A stretch of 37,619 nt of DNA. It comes from Vulcanimicrobiia bacterium. GTDB taxonomy: Bacteria > Vulcanimicrobiota > Vulcanimicrobiia > Vulcanimicrobiales > Vulcanimicrobiaceae. A program made the position numbers and the translations under genes. Location: contig JAMXLK010000159.1 in assembly GCA_024281075.1 (NCBI GenBank), positions 1-37,619 on the forward strand, given 5' to 3'. Below are positions 1 through 9,896 of the stretch, in pieces. Under the pieces are notes generated by a model that made no database searches, was not told the origin of the DNA, and was given only the letters and a program-made list of their open reading frames with translations. Position 1 is the first letter of the stretch; every line of letters begins with the position of its first letter.

Positions 1-1292
1 GCCGGGTACGGCGCCTTGATCTTGACGAAGGGCCTTGGGCTCTGCGAGAAATCGAAGCAGTCGGCTGCGGGCGAGTTCGCGCGCGCATCGGCGGCTGCGA
101 GCTGCGGAAGACCGTAGAGATCTTCGGCGAAGCGTAAAACGCTTGCCGTTTCGTACTGAACGTGCGAAACGTAGTCTTTCTTGGCATACGGCGAGATGAC
201 CAAAAGCGGAACGCGGAACCCTAGGCCGTCATAGTCTTCAAACGGCGCTGCGACGTGATCGTAGAAGCCGCCCCAATCGTCCCACTGCACGAAGATGGCC
301 GTCGAATCCCAGAACTTACTCGCGCCGACCGTGTTGACGATCGCGGAGACCCACGACGGTCCGTAACCGCCACCGCACTCCAGATGATCCGACTCCGCGC
401 ACTCCGGCGTGATCCATGTGAAATTTGCGAGCTTGCCCTTGCGGACGTCGGTGATGAAGCGCCAGTTCGGCGAGATGACGTCTTTCTTCCAATCGGGCCC
501 GTTGAAGATATGGTTCACGGCCTGATACGCCGACCACGTCCCGCCGTTTCCGCCGCCGTCGTTGCCGTAGCGCACGGCATAAAATTTCCACGTCAAGCCG
601 GCTGTATCGAGCTCGTCGCCGAGCGTCGTGTAGTCGAAGCATGGAGTTTGATAGCCGCCCGCGGGATTGCGGTTTTGGGTGATCGTCGAGATCAAGTTGT
701 ACGAGCCGCCCGCGCATCCCCAGTAACCGTAGGGCAAATCTACGCTGCTCTGCGCCTGGGCCGCGATTACATACTGGTGGGCGACGAAGCTTTCATCGAG
801 CTGCGATTGGAACATGTTGTCGCCGACGACCCACTGGTGCGCCATTGCGAAATACGGCTTCGATTCACGGTGCGGCACGTAGACGTATTGCGGATTCGTC
901 GGGCCGCCAAACGACGACTCGTTGTTGAAGCCGTTCATCTTGCAATTCGTTCCCGGCAAACTTCCGGTGCCGTTACATGCGGCGAACATGGCATAGGCGG
1001 AGTGATCGATTACGTAAACGTTCTTGAGAGACGACGGCTGGAGCGTAATCAGCTGCCCGCTCGAGTTGTATCCTTGGGAGACCGTGTTCGCGCCGGGATA
1101 ACCCTGAAAGAGATTGTCGAAGCTGCGATTCTCTTGAACGACGTAGATAATATGCGTGATCTTACCGGAGCCCGAACCGCGGAGCGCGCGCTGCGCGTTG
1201 CCGTCGCGCATGTACGGCAACGACGGGGACCCGCCCGAAGCGCAGGCGGCAAGTGCAAATAATGCCAGACCACTAGCAAATCGCGAGCTCAT
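1..1292 (-). CDS. PF04185 phosphoesterase (phospholipase C/acid phosphatase type) lipoprotein, 3' end cut by window
   Basis: This is an exported hydrolase of the PF04185 phosphoesterase family, which includes bacterial phospholipases C and acid phosphatases that cleave phosphate esters outside the cytoplasm. The frame is open from an ATG at 1292 to the window edge (430 residues). The N-terminus has a short hydrophobic stretch ending in a lipobox, LAAC, with the lipidated cysteine at residue 17. The family's ENRSFD motif is at residues 54-59, and [10 protein letters not shown], another conserved block, is read around bases 260-295. The last visible residues resemble the C-terminal tail of the paralogue at 26019-27407, so only a short end is missing. 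GC-rich shadow frames cover it on the other strand. The family assignment is firm; the substrate is unknown. Confidence 0.88.
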   Translation of the reverse strand, partial: MSSRFASGLALFALAACASGGSPSLPYMRDGNAQRALRGSGSGKITHIIYVVQENRSFDNLFQGYPGANTVSQGYNSSGQLITLQPSSLKNVYVIDHSAYAMFAACNGTGSLPGTNCKMNGFNNESSFGGPTNPQYVYVPHRESKPYFAMAHQWVVGDNMFQSQLDESFVAHQYVIAAQAQSSVDLPYGYWGCAGGSYNLISTITQNRNPAGGYQTPCFDYTTLGDELDTAGLTWKFYAVRYGNDGGGNGGTWSAYQAVNHIFNGPDWKKDVISPNWRFITDVRKGKLANFTWITPECAESDHLECGGGYGPSWVSAIVNTVGASKFWDSTAIFVQWDDWGGFYDHVAAPFEDYDGLGFRVPLLVISPYAKKDYVSHVQYETASVLRFAEDLYGLPQLAAADARANSPAADCFDFSQSPRPFVKIKAPYP

Positions 1293-1374
1293 GGCCCCCG
1301 CTTCGCAACCCGCGCATTGGAATCCCTCGGTAGTGCAAGGAATATCGCCGCGCGCCAGCCGATAAGATACTCCG

Positions 1375-1923
1375 ATGAAATCGATGGCTTCGCTCATCGC
1401 GCTCTTTGCGTTTTCCACACTCCCCGCAGTCGCGCAATCCGCGCCGCCGGCGGCGCCATCTGTGTCGCCGGCCGGCTCACCCTCGGCCAGCGCGTCGGCC
1501 GCACCGGTCTCCGTCGACGTTCACTTCACGGCACGGGATTTGGCCACGTTGCTCAAGGCGACGCAAGACGCCCAGGCGAGTTCAAAGATTACCGTCAACG
1601 TCGATAGTAAAGAGGCGTGGGACATGCCTGTTTACGATCCCATCGTGCACTTCGCGGGCGTCGACGCCGCCAGCGGAGCGGCGACGATTTGGATATTGAA
1701 ATCGCCGCCGAAAACGAAGGACACTGCCGATTCGCTGCTCGCGGCGCTCGAGCTCGCGTGCATGGCAACGGGGTTCGCCGGTCCGCAATGGAAATCGATC
1801 TATGACAGTCTCGCCGCAGCCGACGCCGCGCTCCCGGCCGGCGCCCCGAATCCTTACGTTTATCGTCTGACGCTAACGCGCCGCATTCAGACGATCATCG
1901 ACAAGTATAAGTCGCAGCACTAA
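1375..1923 (+). CDS. Secreted protein of unknown function
   Basis: I do not recognise this 182-aa protein. It starts with a clear signal peptide (hydrophobic residues about 5-18, probable cleavage after AVAQS), followed by an Ala/Pro/Ser-rich linker to about residue 42 and then a compact domain of about 135 residues. That domain mentions no known motif; it contains a VHFAGVDA stretch and a basic C-terminal helix. It therefore probably acts in the periplasm or outside the cell. An alternative start is the ATG at 1384. The gene is divergent from the phosphoesterase at 1292 and convergent with the 102-aa gene, whose stop codon overlaps this one by four bases (1920-1923). Confidence 0.7.
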   Translation: MKSMASLIALFAFSTLPAVAQSAPPAAPSVSPAGSPSASASAAPVSVDVHFTARDLATLLKATQDAQASSKITVNVDSKEAWDMPVYDPIVHFAGVDAASGAATIWILKSPPKTKDTADSLLAALELACMATGFAGPQWKSIYDSLAAADAALPAGAPNPYVYRLTLTRRIQTIIDKYKSQH

Positions 1924-2228
1924 GAACTTGCCGCCGGTGGCTGCAACGACCCGTAGACCGCCTCGTAATACGTATCGCGCAGGTTGCCGAGTTGCAGGTC
2001 TCGCGGTATCGGCGTTCCGTCGCCGCGATAGATCGTAATGCCTTTGACGAGCAATACGTACTCGGTGAGTCGCGCGTTCTTCCAATCGGATACTTTCCAG
2101 CGGTGCGGTGCCATGACCTCATATTCGTAGGCCGGCAACGCTTGCCGCTTGCCTTCGAACAACTCGAGCTCTACTCGAAATCCCTCGCGTTCGAAGATTG
2201 CCTTTTCAACCTGCGCTTTACTCGCCAT
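1920..2228 (-). CDS. Small conserved-looking protein of unknown function, last gene of the tamB operon
   Basis: This 102-aa soluble protein has no signal peptide or membrane segment. It mixes charged and aromatic residues (KVSDWKNARLTEYVLLVKGI) in a way typical of a small alpha/beta domain, and I cannot assign a family. The ATG at 2228 follows the preceding gene's TAG by six bases, with a GGA-rich stretch as a likely ribosome binding site, so it is probably cotranscribed with tamB and the two genes between. The stop codons of this gene and the convergent 1375-1923 gene overlap. It is real mainly on grounds of operon position, sensible amino acid composition and lack of a competing frame. Confidence 0.62.
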   Translation of the reverse strand: MASKAQVEKAIFEREGFRVELELFEGKRQALPAYEYEVMAPHRWKVSDWKNARLTEYVLLVKGITIYRGDGTPIPRDLQLGNLRDTYYEAVYGSLQPPAASS

Positions 2229-2234
2229 CCATCC

Positions 2235-2585
2235 CTATTCGCGTTGTGAGAGAACTACGGTCGCTCCATATTCAAAGCCGGCGAAGAGTTCCTGCGCGTT
2301 CGACCCGCGCGGAGCGCACTCGGCCGCGCCGCCCGCTTTGGAGGCGCACAAGTGGTACGTACCCGGCAAGAGCGTCAGAAAGATGAAGTGGCCGTTCGCA
2401 TCGGAAACCGTCCGCTCGACGTCCGCTCCGGAGACGGCGTAGACCGCCGCGCCCGGGACGGCGCTTCCACTTCCCTCGTCAACGACCGTTCCCCAGAGCG
2501 CGACAACGCTCTGATTGGTCTGCCAGTCGATCGGGGTGGACCAGAAAAAGAACTGAGAGAGCAGCAACAACAACGTGATATGCAT
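2235..2585 (-). CDS. Exported protein with a carboxypeptidase-regulatory-like (beta-sandwich) domain
   Basis: The 116-aa product begins with a leucine-rich signal sequence (about residues 3-16). The rest is one carboxypeptidase regulatory-like fold: a GTVVDEGSGSAVPGAAVYAV start, a DANGHFIF turn and LLPGTYHL, the classic signature of these Ig-like domains. Two cysteines late in the domain could form a disulfide. Such domains bind or scaffold on the cell surface and often occur in envelope proteins. The start is taken at ATG 2585, six bases after an AGGAG ribosome binding site; a TTG at 2591 is in frame but badly spaced. It lies 39 bases after the Ala-rich gene and six before the 102-aa gene, inside the tamB operon. 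Confidence 0.78.
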   Translation of the reverse strand: MHITLLLLLSQFFFWSTPIDWQTNQSVVALWGTVVDEGSGSAVPGAAVYAVSGADVERTVSDANGHFIFLTLLPGTYHLCASKAGGAAECAPRGSNAQELFAGFEYGATVVLSQRE

Positions 2586-2624
2586 CGTCAACTCCTAGCG
2601 CAACAGCGCTGTCGTTGTAGCGAT

Positions 2625-3737
2625 TCAGGAGTGCATGTCGTGACTGCCTATTCGCGGTGCGACGGCTTGAGTCAAATTCACGTAGCTGCCGCGCGGCGAG
2701 GCGCTGACGAGCCGAACCGAAGCGAGATGCCGTTCGCGCGCGACGGCATCGGCAGCCGATTGAATCTGCGACAGCATCGTGCGATAGAGCGCGGCGCGAT
2801 CGGTCTGGAGCGCTTGGAGCTGCGACGCGACCTCGCGGCCGGACTGCGCGTCAACCGCGCCGAGCTGCGCAAACCGCTGCCCAACATCCGCGGTTACGGA
2901 GCGCACGCCTGAAGAGATACCCTGGGCCGTCCGTTGTGCGGCGTAGCCATGGGTGAAAGCGGCCAGTTGCGACGGCAGCGGAAATGCGCCTGCTGCACTC
3001 GCGTCTTCATGGAAGACTCGTTGCAGGATTGCATAGTTCGCGCCGGCCTTGGCGCGCAGTTGTGCATCCATTGCGCCGGTTCCGGCGGTGGCCGCGCCCT
3101 CGAGTTGCGAGCGATAAGCCGCAAGCTGCGCGGCGTCACTCCGCCGCATCGCGTCAACGGCGCGACGCTCGGCGGCATCCAACGCGGCGAGCTGCGCCTG
3201 CAATCGCGCGCGGCGCGCCGGCGCCAAGTGCAGTTCGGCAAGCTGCAGACGCAGCATCAACCTTTTCCCGGCGTCATTCCGCTCGAGGTCGAATGCCAGC
3301 GTCGATTCTTTTTCGCGCAGCTGTTGCGCGCGCGCGGCGTAGGCTCGTTCCGTGCGCTGCGTCAGCGCGCCCCCGTACGCCCGCAGATTGGCATTTGTTT
3401 CCGCCGCAAGCTGGGAGGTGTAGGTTTCAAAGCTGCGCTCGGGGGCACGCTGCGACCGAAGCACCGCCGCGGCAGCGGCGCGCTCGCTCGCGCGATTTGC
3501 GGCTGCATTGCGTGAGCCGAGCGCGTCGACGTTCGCCGCGGCAACGGCGGCATCGGAGCGCATCGCCGCGGCGGCATTACCCACGGCCGCGGCCGGGTCG
3601 CGCAAGCCCGTAACGGTCTGGGTGCTGCGCAAGGCTGCGATCTGCCGATCGTATGCCGCCAGCATCCCATGCAGCGGGTGCTGCGCAATCAGCTGTGATG
3701 TGATGACGTATCCGACGAGAGCTAGCTTTACCACCAT
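2625..3737 (-). CDS. Ala-rich, largely helical exported protein, possibly Skp/OmpH-like
   Basis: The 370-aa protein has a hydrophobic N-terminus (LALVGYVITSQLIA) and is then dominated by Ala, Arg, Gln and Glu in long heptad-like helices, as in coiled coils. The last 40 residues (RHLASVRLVSASPRGSYVNL, then TQAV) resemble the closing strand of Skp/OmpH periplasmic chaperones, in which a hydrophobic strand and a short DLT-like end follow a long helical tentacle. A second, weaker copy of that layout around residues 220-275 would make it a tandem Skp-like protein. This is inference. The ATG at 3737 overlaps the end of tamB by ten bases, so the two are translationally coupled, which supports a shared role in outer-membrane biogenesis. 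Confidence 0.72.
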   Translation of the reverse strand: MVVKLALVGYVITSQLIAQHPLHGMLAAYDRQIAALRSTQTVTGLRDPAAAVGNAAAAMRSDAAVAAANVDALGSRNAAANRASERAAAAAVLRSQRAPERSFETYTSQLAAETNANLRAYGGALTQRTERAYAARAQQLREKESTLAFDLERNDAGKRLMLRLQLAELHLAPARRARLQAQLAALDAAERRAVDAMRRSDAAQLAAYRSQLEGAATAGTGAMDAQLRAKAGANYAILQRVFHEDASAAGAFPLPSQLAAFTHGYAAQRTAQGISSGVRSVTADVGQRFAQLGAVDAQSGREVASQLQALQTDRAALYRTMLSQIQSAADAVARERHLASVRLVSASPRGSYVNLTQAVAPRIGSHDMHS

Positions 3738-6700
3738 CGCCTCAAATACAGGAGCGAGACGCCGTTCGAACCGCCGATCGGCGTATAGGACGTCGCAGGA
3801 TTAACGTTGAGCACGTTCGCGGCAGCCGGCTGCGGCTGTTGCAGTGAGAAGAGCGTCGGACCGGTCGCACTGTACGCCGTAATCCGGTATGCGTTTGCAT
3901 CGTTGGGTCGCGCCTCCAACGCCACGCTTTGCTGCTCGGGATAGCCGAATGTCTGCCGGTAGATCGCGTTGACGTACTTGCCGAGTGCCTTGACTGCGTT
4001 GACGCCGACGCCGGTTTGCAGGTCGCTCGTGATCTGCACTTCGGTAAAACCGAGCGCGCTGCCGAGCTGCGTGGAGAGCGGCTCGAGCATGTTGCGCGTA
4101 AACGCGGTGTTGAGCTCACCGTAGGCAAGGCTTCGCGCCGCAGCGCTCGTGGAGAATCCCCCGCCGCCCGTCGACGCGACGCCGTGAACGGCTCCGAACT
4201 GCTGCGCGCCGACGAGCAATCCTAAAATTTGCTCGCGGCTGTACTGCGGGTCCGAGGCCAGCGCGAGATTCATGTTGGTAGCGGGACCGGTCACGTGCAG
4301 GCGCACCGCCGTGGCGGGATCGGGCACGAACGTCGTTGCGACCGCATTGATGTCCGGAATCAATCCGCTCGAGGGATCGAAGTGCACGTCGCCGCGTTCG
4401 ACGTAGAAGGTGCGATAGAAGCTCAGGGAGCCGCCTGTCGAGTGAAAACCGCCGGCCAGCGTCGGCGCGTCGAGCGTGCCGCCTAAGCGAACCGCGCCGG
4501 TCGTCCCGATATCGACGTTCGCGCTTTGAATTCGGACGTCGGGCCCTGCCGAAAATTGTACGCCGTTGAAGGCGACGTTGGGGAGCTGCAGCTTCGAGCT
4601 GCCGCCTCGGTTGAGCGCGAGAAACGCTGCGAGCGGAAGCCGCGCCTGCGACAGCTCGAGGTTGCCGCTCATCGTTGCAGGCGAACCCGGCGTGCGTACC
4701 ATCGCAACGGCGCCGTTCAACGTGCCTTGGAAGTACGCCGGCAAGTCGAGCCGCGCGTTCGTCGCCGTGCCGTTGAAGTTAAAGGTCGCGTCTGCCGGCC
4801 GGCGCAGATTTGGGAGCGATGCAACGGCGGACGCCGTCACCGTTCCGGTTCCGACGAAGGCATGCGATTGCAGCTCTGCGCGCGTTCCCGCGAATCCCAC
4901 CTTCGCGGCGATACCGGTAATCGGCGATCGCTCGACCGGGCCTTTGAAGGTTCCGTCGGCAAGCGAGAGCGCGCCGTTGAGATTCGGTGCGCCGACGGTT
5001 CCGCCGGCATCGACACGACCGTCGATCCGCCCGCTCATCTGTGTGCCTTTTGGTAATAGAGCGGCGAAATTGGAAAGCTCGACGTCGTCGGCGGTCACCG
5101 ATCCCGTAATCGGCCCGTTCGCCGGCGCTACGTGCGTACCCGATAGCGCGATCGGGACCGCTGCGGAAACCAAGGCACGCCCTCGATCGAGGTCGATCAC
5201 GCCGTTGCGCACTGCGACCGATTGGCGATTGACGTCGATCTCGCCGGTAATGCGAGGAACGCTGAGGTTGTGATAGCGCACGTCCGCCAGCGTTAGGTTG
5301 TCACGAACGAGCGGAGCTGCGCGCGTCCCTTCGACGTGCAGCACTGAGCTCATCGAACCGTTCACGCCGAACTTTTTTCCCGTTGCACGCGTCAAGAAGT
5401 CGCCGAGGTTCGGGCTCGTGCTCGTGACGGTTAGCGCCAGCGGATCGCCGGCGTGCAGTCCGAAAGTGCCCGCGGCTTGCGTCGTCATCGACGGAACGTC
5501 GAGCACGGCCGAGTCGATTCGTCCGCGCCCCTGCACGGCCGATGCGCTCACGTCGAACCGTTCGATCGGCATGCGCCAGGCAGTGCCGTTAAAGACTGCG
5601 GCGCGCGCGCGCATTGCTAGGTCGGGATAGGTCCCGATCAGCGTGGTTTCGGCGTCGAGCTTTCCGGTGATCGGTACGTTGTAGCCGAGCATCGGCAGCC
5701 ATGTCGCGAGATCGACGCGCCGTGCGGTTGCGGTAAGGTCCATGCTTCGCGACGCCGGCGCAATGGTTCCGTTCAGTGAAACCTCACCCGTAGGTCCGCC
5801 GAAGCTCAATGCCGTCGCAACGGAGTCGCCGGCGCCGCTCCAGCGCGCGGCGACGGTGCCGAGGTCGATGCGCCGATATCGGGCGTGGGTGAAGTTCGCA
5901 TCGCCGCTGGTCGCAAGCACGCGCGTGCCCGCGACGTTGGCGCGCATCGCAAGGGATCCGGTTCCCGCAAACGTGTCGCCGGTATCGAAGAAATCGTTGA
6001 GATCGCCGAGATCGAGCTGCGGAGCGGCGAGTGCAACGTCCGCGGCACCTGCCCGGTTCGCACGTCCGCTCAACGTAATCGGCGACGAACCGACGACAAC
6101 GTGGCCGCCGTTTATCGCTACCGCACTCGAATCGCCGCTCACGCCGCCTTCGAAGTTGCGGAATGCCAAGCCGTTTACCGAGCCTTCGGGAGCGCGGACG
6201 CGTCCGGCAAAGGATGCGGACGATCCGGTCCCGGTGACGTGCAGGTCGGCATCGACGCTGCCCTGCACGTAATTTGCCTTCTGCGGCGCGACCGTCGCAA
6301 CCAGCGCGCTCACGTCGGAGGAGTGGACTTGCGCGGCGAGATCGTACTGCGGTGCGAGCGTTCCGTGCGGCGACAAGCCGTTGATCGTGCCCGCGACGCC
6401 GACGAAGAGCGGCCCGATTGCAACGGCGGCGTCGTGCACGTCGAGCGTGCCGTCTTGATAAGCCAGACCGGCGTTGCCGTTCACGTCGAAGTTACGATAG
6501 CGCCCACCCGCGATCACGACCGTTCCGGCGGCCCGCGGCGCGCGCGGCGTTCCGCCGACGAGCGCGCCGAAGCTGCCTTCGGTGCCGAGATTCCCCAGAA
6601 TGCTGCCGCGCAGGGCGCCGTTGCGCATCGCGATGGTGCCGTGCGCCGTCGCGGCGCCGAGGGAAGTCCCGACGGTGGCTTGGCCGCCGGCTGCGATCGT

Positions 6701-8329
6701 ATTTCGCGTCGCGGTGCCGGCGAGCGTTGCGTTGAGGGTGCCTCGTGCCGCCGGTAGCGGAAAATCGCGCGCGTCGACGATGCCGACGCTCGTTCCGCCG
6801 CTGCGATCGAGCGCGATACGTGCGTAGAGCGCGCCCGCACCCCGCCGCGCGCGGAGTGGTCCGACGACGCCATTACCGTGTTCGTCAACGTTGAAAAGCG
6901 CGTCGATCGATTCGCTGCCCGCGCTGCCCCACAGCGCGCCGCGCGCGGCAATGGCTTTGGGATCGTACGCGGTCGCAAGAACGGCTGCATCGAGCGGAAC
7001 GTGCGGCAGTACAGCGCTCAAATACGGCGCGCTACCCGGCGGCGCGTGCGCCCGCACGAGCATCTCCATCGCATTGGGCTCTTTTACGAAGGCAACGCGA
7101 CCGCGGGCTCGTACGCCGACGGCGCCATAGGAACCGTCGAAACGCACGACGTTGAGCTCGTTCCCCGTAAACGCCAGCACGCCGTCGAGCCGCTCGAGGG
7201 TGGTTCCGGAATAGGTCGTTTGCGGAGAACGCAACGAAACCCAAGCCAGCGGCGACTTTGGATCGCCCTCGACGAGTAAGCCGAACCTCACCGGCCCGCG
7301 AACCGGGAGCCGTGCTCCTTGCGCGAAAGCGCTACGCAGTGCGGCGAAATCGCCGTTCCCGCGCACCGCGACGCGCAGCCGCGGGTTGCGTAAACCGTAG
7401 ACGCCGCCGCTGATGGCGACCGGTATTCGGGCCAAGGTGGCGCGCAGCCCCGGCGTGAGAACTCCGTCGTCGTAAACGTCGACCGGCCCCCGCAAGTCGT
7501 TAATTGGCCGCGACAATCCGGTGATGGCGATGCGTCCGTCGCGCAGCGATGCGCTCGCCGCAAGATGGCCGCCGAAGTATCGCGCGTCGACGTGGTCCAG
7601 CGTACCGGCTTGCATCTGGACCGACGAGGAGTTCACCGCAAAGTCAACCGCAGCCGCAACCGGGAGTCGCGCGGCCGTCCAATGTTGATCGTTGTAGCTG
7701 CGCGCGAAATCAATCGTTCCGACGCCCAGCGCCGGATAGAGCCGGTCCGGGCGCTCTCCATAACGCAGCGTCACACGGTACGTCGAGCGACCGGCGGTTG
7801 AGATATCGGCGTCGGCCCGCAAATTCGCGGCCCGCAGTTGACGCTCGCCGGGTAGTACGAGGCGGCTTTGATTGATGACGTCGAGCGACCCGTTGCGCAC
7901 GCGCATGCGTACCATTAATGGCGGGCCGCCACGCGCGGCGTTTTGATTGAGCTGCGGAATCGGCACGTTGAAGGTGCCGTCGGGACGCCGAACGATCGTG
8001 ACACGCGGCGTCTCGATGTCGAGGGCTTTCAACCCGTAGAGACGCCCGGCGCCCGGAAACAGGTCGCGCAGATTATAGGCAACGTCGACGCGAGCGATCT
8101 CCGCAATCGGTTCGTTGCGCACCGACGTGACGCGAACGTCCTTGAGGGTCACGTGCGACGCATCGAACCGTGCGTCGCCAAACGACACGTTGACGTGCGC
8201 GTACGTTCGCGCCGCCGTGATCACCGCCAGCCGCGCGACTGCCTGGCGTTGCCAAAAGGCCAGCAATCCAAGACATACAAGCACAATCGCCGCTGCGGCC
8301 CACCACCGGCCCGGTCGAGTGTGCTTCAT
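3728..8329 (-). CDS. tamB: TamB-family translocation and assembly module protein (DUF490/AsmA-like)
   Basis: This 1533-aa inner-membrane-anchored periplasmic protein belongs to the TamB/AsmA-like family, which forms a long hydrophobic beta-groove bridging the envelope and is implicated in outer-membrane protein assembly and phospholipid transport. One membrane helix lies at about residues 10-26. An AsmA-like start follows, then many beta-rich repeats. The C-terminal TamB domain (about 1150-1533) includes the family hallmarks GLIPDINAVATT, then VTGPATNMNLALASDPQYSR and EQILGLLVG. I chose the ATG at 8329; an in-frame TTG at 8347 adds six residues but has no ribosome binding site. It leads a four-gene operon. 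No BamA/TamA partner is in the window. Several long open frames on the opposite strand are shadows. Confidence 0.93.
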   Translation of the reverse strand: MKHTRPGRWWAAAAIVLVCLGLLAFWQRQAVARLAVITAARTYAHVNVSFGDARFDASHVTLKDVRVTSVRNEPIAEIARVDVAYNLRDLFPGAGRLYGLKALDIETPRVTIVRRPDGTFNVPIPQLNQNAARGGPPLMVRMRVRNGSLDVINQSRLVLPGERQLRAANLRADADISTAGRSTYRVTLRYGERPDRLYPALGVGTIDFARSYNDQHWTAARLPVAAAVDFAVNSSSVQMQAGTLDHVDARYFGGHLAASASLRDGRIAITGLSRPINDLRGPVDVYDDGVLTPGLRATLARIPVAISGGVYGLRNPRLRVAVRGNGDFAALRSAFAQGARLPVRGPVRFGLLVEGDPKSPLAWVSLRSPQTTYSGTTLERLDGVLAFTGNELNVVRFDGSYGAVGVRARGRVAFVKEPNAMEMLVRAHAPPGSAPYLSAVLPHVPLDAAVLATAYDPKAIAARGALWGSAGSESIDALFNVDEHGNGVVGPLRARRGAGALYARIALDRSGGTSVGIVDARDFPLPAARGTLNATLAGTATRNTIAAGGQATVGTSLGAATAHGTIAMRNGALRGSILGNLGTEGSFGALVGGTPRAPRAAGTVVIAGGRYRNFDVNGNAGLAYQDGTLDVHDAAVAIGPLFVGVAGTINGLSPHGTLAPQYDLAAQVHSSDVSALVATVAPQKANYVQGSVDADLHVTGTGSSASFAGRVRAPEGSVNGLAFRNFEGGVSGDSSAVAINGGHVVVGSSPITLSGRANRAGAADVALAAPQLDLGDLNDFFDTGDTFAGTGSLAMRANVAGTRVLATSGDANFTHARYRRIDLGTVAARWSGAGDSVATALSFGGPTGEVSLNGTIAPASRSMDLTATARRVDLATWLPMLGYNVPITGKLDAETTLIGTYPDLAMRARAAVFNGTAWRMPIERFDVSASAVQGRGRIDSAVLDVPSMTTQAAGTFGLHAGDPLALTVTSTSPNLGDFLTRATGKKFGVNGSMSSVLHVEGTRAAPLVRDNLTLADVRYHNLSVPRITGEIDVNRQSVAVRNGVIDLDRGRALVSAAVPIALSGTHVAPANGPITGSVTADDVELSNFAALLPKGTQMSGRIDGRVDAGGTVGAPNLNGALSLADGTFKGPVERSPITGIAAKVGFAGTRAELQSHAFVGTGTVTASAVASLPNLRRPADATFNFNGTATNARLDLPAYFQGTLNGAVAMVRTPGSPATMSGNLELSQARLPLAAFLALNRGGSSKLQLPNVAFNGVQFSAGPDVRIQSANVDIGTTGAVRLGGTLDAPTLAGGFHSTGGSLSFYRTFYVERGDVHFDPSSGLIPDINAVATTFVPDPATAVRLHVTGPATNMNLALASDPQYSREQILGLLVGAQQFGAVHGVASTGGGGFSTSAAARSLAYGELNTAFTRNMLEPLSTQLGSALGFTEVQITSDLQTGVGVNAVKALGKYVNAIYRQTFGYPEQQSVALEARPNDANAYRITAYSATGPTLFSLQQPQPAAANVLNVNPATSYTPIGGSNGVSLLYLRRWW

Positions 8330-8405
8330 GTTTGCGCTTTTTCCCAAGCGGGAAGCCGCTTATTACAAGAATGGGGTTTCCTGAACGGATGCTGAGCAGT
8401 TCTTA

Positions 8406-9896
8406 ATGGGCGGCTGCGCGAAGCAAGCGCGAGCTTTGAGCTTTACGACCGAGCTTCGCATCCCGCCCGATCGAACGTTCCTTTCGTTGGTCGAGGCCTT
8501 TGTCGTTGACGCCTCGCTGCGCGCCGAACTGAGCGACGAGCAACGGCGCGGCATCCTCAGGGCGACGATGCTTGCCTTCGAGACAACGGTAGAAGAAGCG
8601 CTGACTGAATGCTCGGAGCCGCTGCACGTCATCGCGGCCTGTACGCCGCGGCATCTGACGCTCTCGCTCTGCGAACGAGGTTTGCCGATCGACGATGCGC
8701 TCGCGCGGCGCGATTCGAAATGGAACGAACTGAGCGATGCCGTCGACGAAGCGCACTGGCATCTGCACGGCTCGGCGGGAAGCGAACTGCGATTGGCCGT
8801 GACGCGCAGTCACGGAATGGCTGCGGCCGATACCGCTCCGCCTCAAGAAGAAGAAGACGTTGCGATTGCACCGCCGCAGGAGTATACGGTGCGCCGCTTC
8901 GAGCCCAAGGATGCGGCAGGCGTCGCCCGAGCATTCTATTTGACCTATGGTTACGCGTACGATCTGCCGGCGGTTTACGTTCCGTCACGGCTGATCGAGC
9001 TCAACGAAAGTGGTCGATACGTTTCAATCGTCGCGATCGATGCGGCCGGCGACGTCGCCGGCCATTACGCGCTCGCTCGTGACGCCGATGTGCCAATCGC
9101 CGATGCTTGCGGCGCCGTCGTGTTGCCGGCGCACCGCGGACGTAACTTACTCAACGAATTACGCGACCGCGCGGAAAAAGAAGCGACGGAGCTCGGGCTG
9201 GCGGCCTACTATTCGGAGCCGGTTACCGATCATCCGCGGACGCAAGCCGCCAGTGAAAGTTTCGGCGCGAAAGCGTGCGGCATCACGCTCGGCGAAGCGC
9301 CGCGCAGCTTCGTCGCGCGGCATATGGAGCTCTCCACGACGTCGCAGCGTCAAAGCTGCATGCTCTACATCAAGGTGCTCCGAGCCAGAGAAGCGCGGAC
9401 GATTTATCCGCCGCCTCACCATCGCACCACCGTTACCGCAATTTACGAGCAGCTGCAGCTACCGATTACCGCGGCGGCGGGCGAACCGACCGTGCGGCAA
9501 CGCGGTGTTTTTCACACGGCGATCACGCGTGCGGACGGCATCGCGACGATCGAAGTTGCGACGGTCGGCTACGAAACCGCAGAACTGATCGGTCAGACGG
9601 TCGAAGACTTGCGCGCGACCAACCGGCTCGGCGCGATGTATGCATCGTTGCCGCTCGAAGATCCCGGCACGCCGGCCCTTTGCGAGGCGTTGGAAGGTTT
9701 GGGCTTTTTCTTCTCCGGTGTCGGCCCGTGGATGCTCGGCGGGAAGGATTCGCTGCGCCTCCAAATGCCGCTCACGCCGATCGACCTTTCTGCGCTCGTC
9801 GTGATCGGCGAATTCGGCCGGCGGCTGCTCGACTATGTCGCCGCAGAACGCGAACGCTGCACGGGCCTGCCTACGTCGTCTACCGGTGCATCGTAG
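8406..9896 (+). CDS. Fusion of a degenerate RsbW-like ATPase domain with a GNAT acetyltransferase
   Basis: The 496-aa protein has three parts. Residues about 12-135 look like the histidine-kinase-type ATPase fold of RsbW/SpoIIAB anti-sigma kinases: an EEALTE helix in the N-box position, CERGLP in place of the DxGxG box and a HGSAGSELRLAVTR closing strand. The N-box asparagine and a proper G1 box are absent, so ATP binding is doubtful. A Pro/Glu linker (143-158) leads to a GNAT domain (about 160-310) whose acetyl-CoA loop is VLPAHRGRNLL at 239-249. The C-terminal 180 residues resemble a second, diverged GNAT-like fold. Substrate and partner are unknown. It is divergent from tamB and overlaps the convergent Kelch gene by 17 bases. 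Confidence 0.75.
   Translation: MGGCAKQARALSFTTELRIPPDRTFLSLVEAFVVDASLRAELSDEQRRGILRATMLAFETTVEEALTECSEPLHVIAACTPRHLTLSLCERGLPIDDALARRDSKWNELSDAVDEAHWHLHGSAGSELRLAVTRSHGMAAADTAPPQEEEDVAIAPPQEYTVRRFEPKDAAGVARAFYLTYGYAYDLPAVYVPSRLIELNESGRYVSIVAIDAAGDVAGHYALARDADVPIADACGAVVLPAHRGRNLLNELRDRAEKEATELGLAAYYSEPVTDHPRTQAASESFGAKACGITLGEAPRSFVARHMELSTTSQRQSCMLYIKVLRAREARTIYPPPHHRTTVTAIYEQLQLPITAAAGEPTVRQRGVFHTAITRADGIATIEVATVGYETAELIGQTVEDLRATNRLGAMYASLPLEDPGTPALCEALEGLGFFFSGVGPWMLGGKDSLRLQMPLTPIDLSALVVIGEFGRRLLDYVAAERERCTGLPTSSTGAS

Noticed and set aside
2352-2912. 186-codon plus-strand frame
   Set aside because: It crosses the ends of two minus-strand genes with signal peptide and ribosome binding site; its composition is that of a shadow frame.
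5885-6757. 290-codon plus-strand frame opposite tamB
   Set aside because: Arg-rich, unlike any family, and tamB is clearly the coding strand.
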